Source: Methylobacterium sp. Leaf465 (lineage in GTDB: Bacteria; Pseudomonadota; Alphaproteobacteria; Rhizobiales; Beijerinckiaceae). Taken from it: 64,000 nt of DNA. A program made the position numbers and the translations under genes. Numbering within the stretch: the first letter of the stretch is position 1; each line of letters opens with the position of its first letter. The stretch lies in contig NZ_LMRA01000001.1 in the NCBI RefSeq assembly GCF_001424705.1, forward strand, positions 399,608 through 463,607. Reading direction: 5' to 3'. This document shows positions 48,901-58,256 of the stretch, piece by piece. The notes under the pieces were generated by a model. It saw nothing but the letters and a program-made list of their open reading frames with translations, made no database searches and had not been told where the DNA came from.

Positions 48901-50175
48901 ATGCATCAGACCCACGATCCGTCCGACATCCCGCCGCCGCCCGGCAAGGCACCGTTCGTGATCGCCGCCCTGGCGGCCATCGGCCTCCTCGCCTGGGGCG
49001 GCTACGGCCAGATGCAGCGGCGCGCCGCCGCCTCCGAGACCCAGCGCAAGGTGAACAGCTTCGTGCCGGTGGTGCGCACCGCCACCGCGGAGCGGGCGGA
49101 CAAGCCCATCGACATCACCCTGCCGGGGCAGACCGACGCCTTCGCCAAGGCGGCCCTCTACGCCCGCGCCACCGGCTACATCGCCGAGCGCCGGGTCGAT
49201 ATCGGCAGCCGTGTCCGCCAGGGCGACATCCTGATGCGCATCGCGGCGCCCGACCTCGACCAGCAGCTGGCCCAGGCGGAGGCGCAGACGGGACAGCTCG
49301 AGGCCGCGCTCCTCCAGGCCCGGTCCATGGTCGACCAGGCCAAGGCCAATGTGAACCTCGCCAACGTCACCAACAGCCGCACCACGACGCTGGCCGGCCA
49401 GGGCTGGGCCTCGAAGCAGAACGCGGACAATTCCCAGGCCAGCGTGCTCAGCCAGGCCGCGACCCTCGCCTCGGCGGAAGCCGGCGTGAAGGTGGCCCAG
49501 GCCAACATCAAGGCCCAGGCGGCCACGGTGGAGCGCCTGCGGGCGCTCACCGGCTTCAAGGACATCATCGCGCCCTTCGACGGCGTGGTGACCCAGCGCG
49601 GCGTCGATGTCGGCGACCTCGTGCACGCCGACGGCACAGGGACCGCCCTGCTTTCCATGGACCGCGACGACATCCTGCGCGTCTCGGTCAACGTACCCCA
49701 GAACGTCGCCGTCGGGGTGAAGCCGGGGGTGGATGCGTCCATCAAGGTGCCGCAGATCGCCGACCGGACCTTCTCGGGCAAGGTCGAGCGCAGCTCGGTG
49801 GCGCTGCTGACCTCGTCGCGCACCCTGACGGCGCAGGTCGACGTCCCGAACACCGACGGCGCCCTGCGGGCCGGGCTCTACGTCTACGTCACCCTGAAGG
49901 TGCCGCGCACCGAACCGAACGTGCGGGTGCCGGCCGAGACCCTCGTCTTCAACCAGCGCGGCACCCAGGTGGCGGTGGCCCGCGACGACGGCACGGCACA
50001 GTGGCGCACGGTGACGATCCGGCGCGACCTCGGTACCACGGTGGAGCTCGACCAGGGCCTGGAGGGCGGCGAGGAGATCGTACTCAGCCCCCCCGCCGAC
50101 CTGCAGGACGGCCAGAAGATCGAGCGCAAGCCGCCGACCGCCGACGGCAAGCCGCTGAAATCGGCCGCGCGCTGA
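48901..50175 (+). CDS. RND efflux periplasmic adaptor (membrane fusion protein)
   Basis: This 424-aa adaptor has one N-terminal helix (FVIAALAAIGLLAWGGYGQM), a lipoyl-barrel start (DKPIDITLPGQTDAFAKAAL, YARATGYIAERRVDIGSRVR), a long hairpin coil (Gln-rich AEAQTGQLEAALLQARSMV) and a barrel with FKDIIAPFDGVVTQRGVDVG. It bridges the RND permease and an outer-membrane channel. The ATG was preferred to an upstream TTG. Likely co-transcribed with the permease. Confidence 0.92.
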   Translation: MHQTHDPSDIPPPPGKAPFVIAALAAIGLLAWGGYGQMQRRAAASETQRKVNSFVPVVRTATAERADKPIDITLPGQTDAFAKAALYARATGYIAERRVDIGSRVRQGDILMRIAAPDLDQQLAQAEAQTGQLEAALLQARSMVDQAKANVNLANVTNSRTTTLAGQGWASKQNADNSQASVLSQAATLASAEAGVKVAQANIKAQAATVERLRALTGFKDIIAPFDGVVTQRGVDVGDLVHADGTGTALLSMDRDDILRVSVNVPQNVAVGVKPGVDASIKVPQIADRTFSGKVERSSVALLTSSRTLTAQVDVPNTDGALRAGLYVYVTLKVPRTEPNVRVPAETLVFNQRGTQVAVARDDGTAQWRTVTIRRDLGTTVELDQGLEGGEEIVLSPPADLQDGQKIERKPPTADGKPLKSAAR

Positions 50176-50260
50176 GGGCAGGCCCCCGGTTGCGCCGGCC
50201 CGCCCCGGCGTAGACAAGGCGGTCCCGGCGTCGCGCCAGCGACCCGCAGCGGACCCCTTC

Positions 50261-51442
50261 ATGCCGGCCCCTCCCCACGCCGAGTCGCGCGACGGCTCCC
50301 GCTTCGCCTCGATCGCCGCGGCCATCACCTGCGTGGCGGTGGTCGGCATCGGCCTTAGCCTGACGATCCCGCTGCTCTCCATCGAGATGGCGCGCATGGG
50401 CGCGTCGAGCACCCTGATCGGGGTGAACACCGCCGTGGCGGGCCTCGCGGCCATCCTGACGGTGCCGTTCGTACCGCGCCTGGCGGCCCGGCTCGGCGTG
50501 CTGCCGCTCCTCGTGGGCGCCATCGTCCTCGGCGCCCTCTGCCTCGTCGCCTTCAAGCTCCTCCAGGGCATCGCCTGGTGGTTCGTGCTGCGCTTCGTGT
50601 TTTCCACGAGCCTCGGCGCCCTGTTCGTGCTCTCGGAGTTCTGGATCAACGCGGCGGCCCCGCCGGAGCGGCGCGGCCTGGTGATGGGCGTCTACGCCAC
50701 GGTCCTGGCGCTGGGCTTCGCGGTGGGACCGACCCTGCTCACCGTCCTGGGGACGCAGGGCTACGCGCCCTATCTCGGCGGGGCCGGCCTGTTCCTCGTC
50801 GCCCTGGTCCCCCTCCTGCTGGCCCGGGGCCTGTCCCCGGTGATCGGACACGGCGCGTCGCGCCCCTTCCACGCCTATCTGCGCCTCGCGCCCGCCGCCA
50901 CCGCGGCAGCCCTGGTCTACGGGGCGGTGGAGACCGGCGGCTTCGCGATCCTGCCCCTCTACGGCCTGCGCCTCGGCTACGACGCCGAGACGGCGGCCGG
51001 CCTCGTCAGTGCGCTGGCGCTGGGCAACGTCCTCTTCCAGATCCCCTTCGGCTGGCTCGCCGACCGGGTCGACCGGCGCCTCGTCCTGCTCATGGCCGGG
51101 CTCGGCGGGGCCCTCGGGTCGATGCTGATACCCCTGGCATCGACCTGGTTTCCGGCCCTCCTCGGATTGCTCTTCCTGTGGGGCGGCATCGCCGGGACGC
51201 TCTACACCGTGGGCCTCGCCCATCTCGGCGCCACCGTGCGGGGGCCGGAACTGGCGGGGGCCAACGCCGCCTTCGTGGTCCTCTACAATGTCGGTCTGAT
51301 GCTCGGTCCGCCGCTCATCGGCGGGGGGATGGACCTGATCCCGCCCCAGGGGTTCGCCTACAGCCTCTGCCTGCTGTTCCTGGGCTACGCGATGGTCGTC
51401 GCCCTGGGCATCGTCCGGCATCCGACGTATGAGGCGCCTTGA
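50261..51442 (+). CDS. MFS transporter
   Basis: This 393-aa carrier has 12 predicted helices. Marks are [60 protein letters not shown] and [20 protein letters not shown]. It resembles YcaD-type MFS proteins of unclear substrate. It starts 85 bp after the adaptor gene, so it may share the RND transcript. A rho-independent terminator lies 40 bp past its stop. Confidence 0.9.
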   Translation: MPAPPHAESRDGSRFASIAAAITCVAVVGIGLSLTIPLLSIEMARMGASSTLIGVNTAVAGLAAILTVPFVPRLAARLGVLPLLVGAIVLGALCLVAFKLLQGIAWWFVLRFVFSTSLGALFVLSEFWINAAAPPERRGLVMGVYATVLALGFAVGPTLLTVLGTQGYAPYLGGAGLFLVALVPLLLARGLSPVIGHGASRPFHAYLRLAPAATAAALVYGAVETGGFAILPLYGLRLGYDAETAAGLVSALALGNVLFQIPFGWLADRVDRRLVLLMAGLGGALGSMLIPLASTWFPALLGLLFLWGGIAGTLYTVGLAHLGATVRGPELAGANAAFVVLYNVGLMLGPPLIGGGMDLIPPQGFAYSLCLLFLGYAMVVALGIVRHPTYEAP

Positions 51443-51481
51443 CGAATCCCGGCCGATGGGGCAATCACCCGCCGGTATTCA

Positions 51482-51503
51482 GCCGGCCACCGCCGGCCCT
51501 TTT
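51482..51503 (+). terminator. Intrinsic terminator after MFS gene
   Basis: A GCCGGC stem (51482-51487 and 51492-51497) with CACC loop is followed by CCTTTT. It lies between the MFS stop and rpmG, so rpmG should have its own promoter. Confidence 0.65.
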
Positions 51504-51549
51504 GCGTTTCGCTGATGCGGAATGCCGCGATCACAGGAGCGCCGCGTCC

Positions 51550-51717
51550 ATGGCCAAGGCCGTCACCGTTAAAGTCAAGCTGATCTCGACCGCCGACACG
51601 GGTTACTTCTACGTCACCAAGAAGAACTCCCGTACGCAGACCGAGAAGCTGTCGATGAAGAAGTACGACCCCGTCGTGCGCAAGCATGTCGACTTCAAGG
51701 AAACCAAGATCAAGTAA
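51550..51717 (+). CDS. rpmG: 50S ribosomal protein L33, zinc-free form
   Basis: This 55-aa ribosomal protein begins [20 protein letters not shown] then [20 protein letters not shown] and ends [10 protein letters not shown]. It lacks the two CxxC pairs of the zinc-binding form; that is the usual state in alphaproteobacteria. ACAGGAG 9 bp upstream supports the ATG. A terminator follows at 51754. Confidence 0.97.
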   Translation: MAKAVTVKVKLISTADTGYFYVTKKNSRTQTEKLSMKKYDPVVRKHVDFKETKIK

Positions 51718-51753
51718 GCCCGCCGGCGCCTCGCGCCGCATCGGTGTCTTCGA

Positions 51754-51788
51754 GGCCGTTTCTCCGGGTGGGGAAGCGGCCTTTTCGT
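51754..51788 (+). terminator. Intrinsic terminator after rpmG
   Basis: GGCCG (51754-51758) pairs with CGGCC (51777-51781), extended by TTTCTCC/GGGGAAG pairing around a GGGT loop, then TTTTCG. Position 37 bp past rpmG fits termination of that gene. Confidence 0.75.
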
Positions 51789-51867
51789 TTGCGCCGCGGG
51801 ACGGTTGATGTGCTGCCCCGTTCGGGCGATGGAGAGCCCTCGGCGCTCCCACCCGCAGGATGAGTTC

Positions 51868-53265
51868 ATGGCAGACGATCTGGACCGCACCTTCGACGTC
51901 GATCTGTTCGTCATCGGCGGCGGCTCCGGCGGCGTCCGGGCGGCCCGCATCGCGGCCGGCTACGGCGCCCGGGTCCAGCTCGCCGAGGAGTACCGGGTCG
52001 GCGGCACCTGCGTGATCCGCGGCTGCGTGCCGAAGAAGCTCATGGTCTATGCCGGGCGCTTCGCCGACGAATTCGAGGATGCCGCCGGCTTCGGCTGGTC
52101 GGTGCCCGAGCCGCGCTTCGACTGGCGCATCCTGAAGGCCCGGCGCGATGCCGAGGTGACGCGCCTGGAGGGCATCTACGACGCCAATCTCGGCCGGGCC
52201 GGCGTCACCGTCATCCCCGAACGGGCGGTGATCGAGGATGCGCACACCGTGCGCCTCGTCGGATCGGACCGCCGCGTCACCGCCCGCTTCATCCTCGTCG
52301 CGGTCGGGGCCCATCCGGTCAAGGAGCCGCTGATCCCGGGCGCCGAGCTCGCCATCACCTCCAACGAGGTCTTCGAACTGGAAACGCTGCCCGAGCGCAT
52401 CCTCGTGGTGGGCGGCGGCTACATCGCCGTCGAGTTCGCCGGCGTCTTCGCCCATCTGGGCAGCCGCACCACCCTGCTGCACCGGGGCGACCGGCTCCTG
52501 CGGGGCTTCGACGACGAGCTCCGCGACGCCCTCGGCGAAGCCTATGCCAAGCGCATGGACCTGCGCCTCAACCGCACGGTGGAGCGCCTCGACCAGGCCG
52601 GGAGCGGCATCCGCGTCACCCTCGACGACGGCAGCACCCTGGAGGTCGATCAGGTCCTGACGGCCACGGGCCGGCGCCCCAACATCGCCGGCCTCGGTCT
52701 CGAGGCGATCGGGATCGCCCCCGATGCCCGCGGCGCGATCCCGGTCGACGCCTTCTCGCAGACCCGCGTGCCGTCGATCTACGCGGTCGGCGACGTCACC
52801 GACCGAGCTGCGCTGACCCCGATCGCGATTCGCGAGGGCCACGCCTTCGCCGACACGGTGTTCGGCGACACGCCGTGGTGCGTCGACCACGGCCTCATCC
52901 CCACGGCCGTCTTCTCGACCCCGGAGATCGGGGTCGTTGGCCACAACGAGGATGTGGCCCGTGACCTCTACGGCACCATCGACGTATACCGCTCGCATTT
53001 TCGCCCGATGAAGGCGACCCTGTCCGGCCGCGACGAGCGCGTGCTGATGAAGGTCGTGGTGGACCGCGCCAGCGACCGCGTCGTCGGCGTCCACGTCCTC
53101 GGCCACGATGCCGGCGAGATCATTCAGGCCGTGGGCATCGCCGTCACCATGGGCGCCACCAAGGCGGATTTCGACCGCACCATCGCGGTGCATCCCACGG
53201 CCGGCGAGGAGCTCGTCACCATGCGCAGCCCCGTGGTGACGAAGCATCCGGTGGGCGTCGGCTAG
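51868..53265 (+). CDS. gor: Glutathione-disulfide reductase
   Basis: This 465-aa flavoenzyme reduces glutathione disulfide with NADPH. The FAD site is DLFVIGGGSGGVRAARIA, the redox pair is GGTCVIRGCVPKK (Cys48, Cys53), the NADPH site is ILVVGGGYIAVEFAGVF with following Arg residues, and the C-terminal HPTAGEELV gives the catalytic His-Glu. IYAVGDVTDRAALTPIA is also present. Length is standard. The gene is stand-alone and converges with the DUF459 gene. Confidence 0.95.
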   Translation: MADDLDRTFDVDLFVIGGGSGGVRAARIAAGYGARVQLAEEYRVGGTCVIRGCVPKKLMVYAGRFADEFEDAAGFGWSVPEPRFDWRILKARRDAEVTRLEGIYDANLGRAGVTVIPERAVIEDAHTVRLVGSDRRVTARFILVAVGAHPVKEPLIPGAELAITSNEVFELETLPERILVVGGGYIAVEFAGVFAHLGSRTTLLHRGDRLLRGFDDELRDALGEAYAKRMDLRLNRTVERLDQAGSGIRVTLDDGSTLEVDQVLTATGRRPNIAGLGLEAIGIAPDARGAIPVDAFSQTRVPSIYAVGDVTDRAALTPIAIREGHAFADTVFGDTPWCVDHGLIPTAVFSTPEIGVVGHNEDVARDLYGTIDVYRSHFRPMKATLSGRDERVLMKVVVDRASDRVVGVHVLGHDAGEIIQAVGIAVTMGATKADFDRTIAVHPTAGEELVTMRSPVVTKHPVGVG

Positions 53266-53331
53266 CGCCCCGGGGGCCGGGATCCCCGCGTCCGATCCGC
53301 CACCTGGACAAGCTCGAGGATCGACCGCCGG

Positions 53332-54735
53332 TCAGCCCGGCGGCCACTTGAAGTCGTCGGCCCGGCCGGGCTGGGGCAGGGGGGCGGCGCCCCGCACCAG
53401 GGCGCGCTCGACGGTGCCCGAGGGATCGGCGTCGCGGGGGCGTCCGCTGATCAGCGTCCCCCCCGGCGTCACCTCGGCGCGGCCGAGGGGCACCACCGGG
53501 CCGGCGAGGGGCTTGACCGGCAGGGCCGGGATGCCGGGCGGCTCCGGCAGGCTCGGGAGCATCGCGGTGATCTGCCGGTCGATGGCGGCGGCATCGTCGA
53601 GCTTGGCCGCCTCGCCTTCCAGCGGCGGCTGCGGCGCCACCGCCACGGGGGCGGCGAGCGCCGGCTGGGCCGGCGGCGCACCCGTGCCCATCATCCGCTT
53701 CAGCTCGACGTCGGCGAAATGCGCCATTTTGCGCGCGCCCGCCTTGGTGAAGTGGACACCGTCCGCCGTGCGCAGCTTGGCTTCCTGACCTTCCAGGTCG
53801 GGCCCCGTCGCGGTGTAGCGGTTGCGGTCGTCGACGAAGCCGGGCCAGATATCGACGTAGGTCTGGCCGGCCTTGGCCACGCGCTCGCGGTAGATGTCGT
53901 TGATCGCGGCGATGTCCTTCGTCAGGGATTCGCTGCGCATGGGCGGAGCCCCGACCCAGATCAGCGGGATCTTCGCGTCCGTGAACACCTTGATCAGGGC
54001 GTCGACGCGCTCGGCATAGAGGGTGCGCCAGCGGTCGCTCAAGGGATCGAGGGTCTGGTCTCCCTCCCGGATGGGTTGGCGATCGTTCGATCCCATCATG
54101 ACGAGGGCATAGGTGGTCTTCGGGTTGGCCTTCAGGAACTCCTCGGCGGCCTTCGGCCAGTCGACCACGTCCTTCCGCACGAGGCCGCTATCGGCCTTCG
54201 AGCGATCCACCACGCCGATCTCCGTATTGTCTTCGAAGACGTTCGACAGGCCGCCGCCGAGGTGGCCGGCCAGGGTATCGCCGAAGACCGCGATCCGCGT
54301 CGTCGGCTCGACCTTCGGTGCGACCGGCTTCGGCTGGGCCACGACCGGGGCCGGGCGGGGACGGCGCCGGACGGCGCGCCCGTCATCGTGGCTTGAGCGC
54401 CCGTCATCGGCATAGCCCCGATTGCGCGGCGGCGCCGGGCGGGCGCTCGGCACGGGGGCGACCTGGGGCGGAGCGGGGCGATCCTCCCAGGGCCAGTAGA
54501 ACTGGCGCGGCGCCTCCTGGGGCGGAGGCGCGTAGCGCCGGTTCGCCTGGCGGGCGGCGTAGCCGTCGTCGTCCCGGTAATAGTCCCGGGCCCGGCGGCG
54601 GGGGGATTGGTAATCGCCGCCCCGGGGCGCGTCGTAGGAATCGCCCCATTGCGCACAGGCCGGCCCGGCGCCGGCGAGGAGCAGGGACAGACCGGAGAGG
54701 AAACACCAGGCCGCGCGCGATGCCGGCAAGGTCAT
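53332..54735 (-). CDS. SGNH/GDSL-like DUF459 protein, secreted
   Basis: This 467-aa protein has a signal peptide (CFLSGLSLLLAGAGPACA), a 100-residue Tyr/Arg/Pro-rich linker and a DUF459 domain. Block I reads RIAVFGDTLAGHL, with Thr where classical SGNH hydrolases have the nucleophile Ser; block III is VMMGSNDRQPI; block V is ADGVHFTKAGARKMAHFAD with the Asp-His pair. The C-terminal 120 residues are Pro/Ala-rich. A cell-envelope acyl transferase or esterase role is possible. It lies 72 bp downstream of the lytic transglycosylase gene, probably in one operon. Confidence 0.85.
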   Translation of the reverse strand: MTLPASRAAWCFLSGLSLLLAGAGPACAQWGDSYDAPRGGDYQSPRRRARDYYRDDDGYAARQANRRYAPPPQEAPRQFYWPWEDRPAPPQVAPVPSARPAPPRNRGYADDGRSSHDDGRAVRRRPRPAPVVAQPKPVAPKVEPTTRIAVFGDTLAGHLGGGLSNVFEDNTEIGVVDRSKADSGLVRKDVVDWPKAAEEFLKANPKTTYALVMMGSNDRQPIREGDQTLDPLSDRWRTLYAERVDALIKVFTDAKIPLIWVGAPPMRSESLTKDIAAINDIYRERVAKAGQTYVDIWPGFVDDRNRYTATGPDLEGQEAKLRTADGVHFTKAGARKMAHFADVELKRMMGTGAPPAQPALAAPVAVAPQPPLEGEAAKLDDAAAIDRQITAMLPSLPEPPGIPALPVKPLAGPVVPLGRAEVTPGGTLISGRPRDADPSGTVERALVRGAAPLPQPGRADDFKWPPG

Positions 54736-54807
54736 GGGACGCCTCGATCAATCGGACCGGAGGACCGGTCGGGTGGCCGACACCTTAGAGGAGGATGCCG
54801 CCGAGGT

Positions 54808-56025
54808 CTAAGGCCGCCCCCGCAGGTGTTCCAGCAACCGCGGCGTCGCGTAGCCGTCCGCCGGTAGGCCCTCGGCGATCTGGTACTGCCGCACCGCCTC
54901 CCGCAGCTTTGGTCCGGCGCGCCCGTCCGCCTCGCCCGCGTAAAGGCCGCGCTCCGTGAGGCCCGCCTGGAGGGCTTGCAGCCCCGCCTTGTCGAGGCGG
55001 GCGTCGCGGACCGGCCAGGGCGCGGCGAGGACCGGCTCGCCGGCCAGTCGGTCGGCGAGATGCCCCACCGCCAACGCGTAGGAATCCGAGGTGTTGTAGG
55101 CGCGGACCACCTCGAAATTGTCGGTGATCAGGAAGACCGGCCCCCCGAGGCCGCCCGGCAGGAACAGGCTGGCGGTGCCCGCATCCGGCAGGGCCTGACC
55201 GTCGGTGCGTCGAACCCCGCGCCGGGCAAAATCCACGAGCCCGCCGCGATAGCGGGCGAGATCGAACCCCACCGGCAGGGTGACCGCGTAGCCCCAGGAG
55301 AAGGCCGGGTTCCAGCCCAGGGTCTTGAGGTAGGCGGCGATGGAGGCCAGGGCGTCCGCTTCCGATCCCCAGATGTCGCGGTGCCCGTCGCCGTCGAAAT
55401 CCACCGCGTGGACCAGGAAACTGGACGGCAGGAACTGCACCTGCCCCATGGCCCCGGCCCAGGAACCCTTCATGTGCTCCGGCGTGACGTCGCCCCGCTC
55501 CAGGATGGTGAGGGCGGCCAGGAGTTCATCGCGGAACAGCGTGCCGCGGAACCGCGCCTCCGCCAGGGTCGCGAGGGCCCGGATCGTCGGGACGCTGCCG
55601 CCGCTTGCGCCGAAATCCGACTCGACGCCCCAGAACGCCAGCACGATCCAGCGCGGCACGCCGTAGCGCGCCTCGATCCGCGCGAGGACGGACGCGAGCC
55701 GCTTGGCGTGGGCCTGCCCCCGGGCGATCCGGCCGGGCGAGACTGCGCCGACGAGGTAGTCCCAGACCGGACGCCCGAACTCGCCCTGCTTGCGCGTGCG
55801 GGCGAGGATGTCGGGATCGGGTCCGGACATCCCCGCGAAGGCCGCCGAGAAGGTCCGGGCCGAGACGCCCCGCGCCTCGGCCTCCGGTCGCAGCGCGGCG
55901 ATGAAGGCGGCGAAGCGGGACTGTGCTTCCGCCGACGTTGCGGGCGGTACAGGCTGACCGCCCGCCGCCAGCACCGTTCCGGCCCCGAGCATGCCCGCAA
56001 GGGCGAGCGGCGCCCAGCCCCTCAC
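54808..56025 (-). CDS. Lytic murein transglycosylase, MltB-like, with peptidoglycan-binding domain
   Basis: This 405-aa periplasmic enzyme cleaves peptidoglycan glycan strands with 1,6-anhydro ring formation. Catalytic Glu is in LAFWGVESDFGASGGSVPTI; GSWAGAMGQVQFLPSSFLVH and DFDGDGHRDIWGSEADALAS are family marks. A signal segment (LALAGMLGAGTVLAAGG) precedes. The C-terminal 60 residues are a PG_binding_1 module. The GTG start at 56025 overlaps the galE stop by 4 bp, so the two are coupled. Confidence 0.92.
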   Translation of the reverse strand: MRGWAPLALAGMLGAGTVLAAGGQPVPPATSAEAQSRFAAFIAALRPEAEARGVSARTFSAAFAGMSGPDPDILARTRKQGEFGRPVWDYLVGAVSPGRIARGQAHAKRLASVLARIEARYGVPRWIVLAFWGVESDFGASGGSVPTIRALATLAEARFRGTLFRDELLAALTILERGDVTPEHMKGSWAGAMGQVQFLPSSFLVHAVDFDGDGHRDIWGSEADALASIAAYLKTLGWNPAFSWGYAVTLPVGFDLARYRGGLVDFARRGVRRTDGQALPDAGTASLFLPGGLGGPVFLITDNFEVVRAYNTSDSYALAVGHLADRLAGEPVLAAPWPVRDARLDKAGLQALQAGLTERGLYAGEADGRAGPKLREAVRQYQIAEGLPADGYATPRLLEHLRGRP

Positions 56026-57011
56026 AGACGGTTGCGCCGGGTCAGGGTCTCTTCCCAGGCGAAAGCCTGGGCGACGATCCGGTCGAGGTCGTCGTTCTGC
56101 GGCGTCCAGCCGAGATCGCGGATGCGCTGGGCCTCGGCGACGATCTGGGCCGGATCGCCGGGACGGCGCGGCGAGAGCCGAACCTCGAAGTCGCGTCCCG
56201 AGACCCGCTTGACCACGTCGATCACCTCGAGGACCGAGTAGCCGCGCCCGTAGCCGCAGTTCAGGGTCAGGCTCTCGCCGCCGGACCGCAGATGGTTCAG
56301 GGCGACGCGATGGGCCTCGGCGAGGTCGGAAACCTGGATGTAGTCCCGCAGGCACGAACCATCCCGCGTCGGGTAATCGGTGCCGAAGACCTCGAGATGC
56401 GTCCGCTGCCCGAGGGCGGCCTGGGTCGCGACCTTGATGAGGTGGGTGGCGTTGGGCGTCGATTGCCCCGTGCGGCCCCGCGGGTCGGCTCCGGCCACGT
56501 TGAAGTAGCGCAGGATGACGTAGGAGAAGCCGTGGGCCTTGGCCGCATCGGCGATCATCCACTCGCTCATCAGTTTGGAGCGTCCGTACGGATTAATCGG
56601 CGACGGCCGCAGATCCTCCGGAACCGGCACGACCTCCGGCTCGCCGTAGACCGCAGCCGTCGAGGAGAAGATCACGTGCTTGACCCCGCAGCGAACCGCC
56701 GTTTCGATCAAGGCCCGGGTCTTGACGGTATTGGCCAAGTAATACTGCAGGGGATCCGCGACCGAATCCGGCACGACGATGCGCGCGGCGAAGTGCGCGA
56801 TGGCGTCGATACGATGCTGGAGGATGACTTCCGTGAGGAGCGACTGGTCGGCGACATCGCCGATGACGAGCTTCACCTCAGGTGGAAGCGCCCAGTCGAA
56901 CCCGGTTGAAAGGTCGTCGAGGACCACAACCTCCTCGTGCCCGGCGTCGAGCAGTGCCAGCACCATGTGGCTGCCGATATAGCCCGCACCGCCCGTCACA
57001 AGAACCGCCAT
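56022..57011 (-). CDS. galE: UDP-glucose 4-epimerase
   Basis: This 329-aa NAD-dependent short-chain enzyme interconverts UDP-glucose and UDP-galactose. The cofactor motif is VTGGAGYIGSHMVLALLDAG. The catalytic Ser-Tyr-Lys are in SSTAAVYGEPEVV and NPYGRSKLMSEW. The substrate block FNVAGADPRGRTGQSTPNA and LRDYIQVSDLAEAH follow. It is the first gene of galE-mltB-DUF459 and divergent from galU, separated by 168 bp. Confidence 0.95.
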   Translation of the reverse strand: MAVLVTGGAGYIGSHMVLALLDAGHEEVVVLDDLSTGFDWALPPEVKLVIGDVADQSLLTEVILQHRIDAIAHFAARIVVPDSVADPLQYYLANTVKTRALIETAVRCGVKHVIFSSTAAVYGEPEVVPVPEDLRPSPINPYGRSKLMSEWMIADAAKAHGFSYVILRYFNVAGADPRGRTGQSTPNATHLIKVATQAALGQRTHLEVFGTDYPTRDGSCLRDYIQVSDLAEAHRVALNHLRSGGESLTLNCGYGRGYSVLEVIDVVKRVSGRDFEVRLSPRRPGDPAQIVAEAQRIRDLGWTPQNDDLDRIVAQAFAWEETLTRRNRL

Positions 57012-57179
57012 GACACCTTCCCCCCAAACGTTTCACTGACGATATATCGGAAAACGAGCTTGTCGGTTATGCCCGTTACGTCGATGGCTCTATCGCCTTC
57101 CCTGGGCGGAGGCTGTACCGAGGCAACGTCAATCCACTCGGGGTTTTCCTCACCTCCCCTCGCTACCGGGTCTCGCTTG

Positions 57180-58046
57180 ATGAAACCGATTCGCAAAGCC
57201 GTCCTGCCCGTCGCCGGCTTGGGCACCCGCTTCCTTCCGGCCACCAAGGCCGTTCCGAAGGAGATGCTCACCGTCGTCGACCGGCCGGTCGTTCAGCACG
57301 TCGTCGACGAGGCCCGCGAAGCGGGGATCGAGCACTTCATCTTCGTCACGGGACGCGGCAAGGCGGTCATCGAAGACCACTTCGACGTTGCCTTCGAGCT
57401 CGACCGAATGCTGCAGGAGCGGGGCAAGACCGAGGCCTACGAGGCCCTGAAGCGCGACCTCCCGGCCGCGGGCCAGACCAGCTTCACCCGCCAGCAATCG
57501 CCGCTCGGCCTCGGGCACGCCGTCTGGTGCGCCCGCGAGATCGTCGGCGACGAGCCCTTCGCGGTGCTGCTGCCCGATATGCTGAGCCGCGGCTGCATGC
57601 AGCAGATGCTCTCCGCCTACGAGCGCCACGGCGGCAACGTCATCGCGGTCGAGGAGGTGAAGCCCGAGGAGACGCACCAGTACGGCATCGTCGGCGTCGG
57701 CCAGACCTTCGGCCAGACCTTCGAGATCAACGGCATGGTGGAGAAGCCGAAGGCCGGCACCGCGCCCTCGAACTTCATCATCTCCGGGCGCTACATCCTC
57801 CAGCCCGAGATCTTCGACATCCTGTCGGCGGGGGAGACGGGCGCCGGCGGCGAGATCCAACTCACCGACGCCATGATCAAGCTCGCCAAGGACCAGGCCT
57901 TCTTCGGCATGCACTACCAGGGCCGGACCTACGATACCGGCTCGAAGCTCGGATTCCTCACCGCGAACATCGCCTACGCCCTCGAGCGCAAGGACCTCTC
58001 GGAGGCCCTTAAGGCCGAAATCGCGCAGCTTCTGAGCGAGCACTGA
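57180..58046 (+). CDS. galU: UTP-glucose-1-phosphate uridylyltransferase
   Basis: This 288-aa enzyme makes UDP-glucose for envelope polysaccharides and, through the divergent GalE, UDP-galactose. N-terminal KAVLPVAGLGTRFLPATKAV followed by PKEMLTVVDRPVVQHVVDEA, the middle FAVLLPDMLSRG and IVGVGQTFGQTFEINGMVEK fit the family. The ATG at 57180 starts directly at the conserved strand. An independent small RNA candidate and terminator lie 120-210 bp downstream. Confidence 0.95.
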   Translation: MKPIRKAVLPVAGLGTRFLPATKAVPKEMLTVVDRPVVQHVVDEAREAGIEHFIFVTGRGKAVIEDHFDVAFELDRMLQERGKTEAYEALKRDLPAAGQTSFTRQQSPLGLGHAVWCAREIVGDEPFAVLLPDMLSRGCMQQMLSAYERHGGNVIAVEEVKPEETHQYGIVGVGQTFGQTFEINGMVEKPKAGTAPSNFIISGRYILQPEIFDILSAGETGAGGEIQLTDAMIKLAKDQAFFGMHYQGRTYDTGSKLGFLTANIAYALERKDLSEALKAEIAQLLSEH

Positions 58047-58132
58047 GATCGCGCCCCGGCGCGGCCTGCTCGGTGCCTCAGGGAACGCCGAGCCCAAGCT
58101 CCAGAAAACGAGTTGAACGATGTGCAAAGGCC

Positions 58133-58160
58133 TTGATTTTTGTGCGTCGCACTTTAGATT
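58133..58160 (+). promoter_or_regulatory. Promoter candidate for small RNA
   Basis: TTGATT (58133-58138) and TAGATT (58155-58160) with 16-bp spacing form a sigma-70-like promoter. The spacer contains GTGCG-T-CGCAC (58142-58152), a possible operator. Transcription would start near 58167. Confidence 0.45.
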
Positions 58161-58166
58161 GTGCGT

Positions 58167-58256
58167 TGCGGGACCGCGATGGCGTCGCGGTTCGGCAGCC
58201 CTTCTTGGGCGTTTCCTCCCTAGACTTCGGGCCGCTCTTCGGAGCGGCCTTTTTTT
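58167..58256 (+). ncRNA. Candidate trans-acting small RNA, about 90 nt
   Basis: Between galU and a small hypothetical gene is an apparent free-standing transcription unit. The predicted RNA has three hairpins. ACCGCGA/TCGCGGT (58173-58191) is the first. GCCC/GGGC (58198-58210) is the second. The terminator hairpin is third. The single-stranded link between hairpins two and three carries CCTCCC, a Shine-Dalgarno-complementary motif typical of alphaproteobacterial riboregulators. No protein is encoded. It might instead be part of the galU 3' untranslated region. Confidence 0.5.
58230..58256 (+). terminator. Strong intrinsic terminator with TTCG loop
   Basis: GGCCGCTC (58230-58237) and GAGCGGCC (58242-58249) form an 8-bp stem closed by TTCG, followed by seven T. 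This is the best terminator in the window. It would end the small RNA candidate, and galU read-through. Confidence 0.88.
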
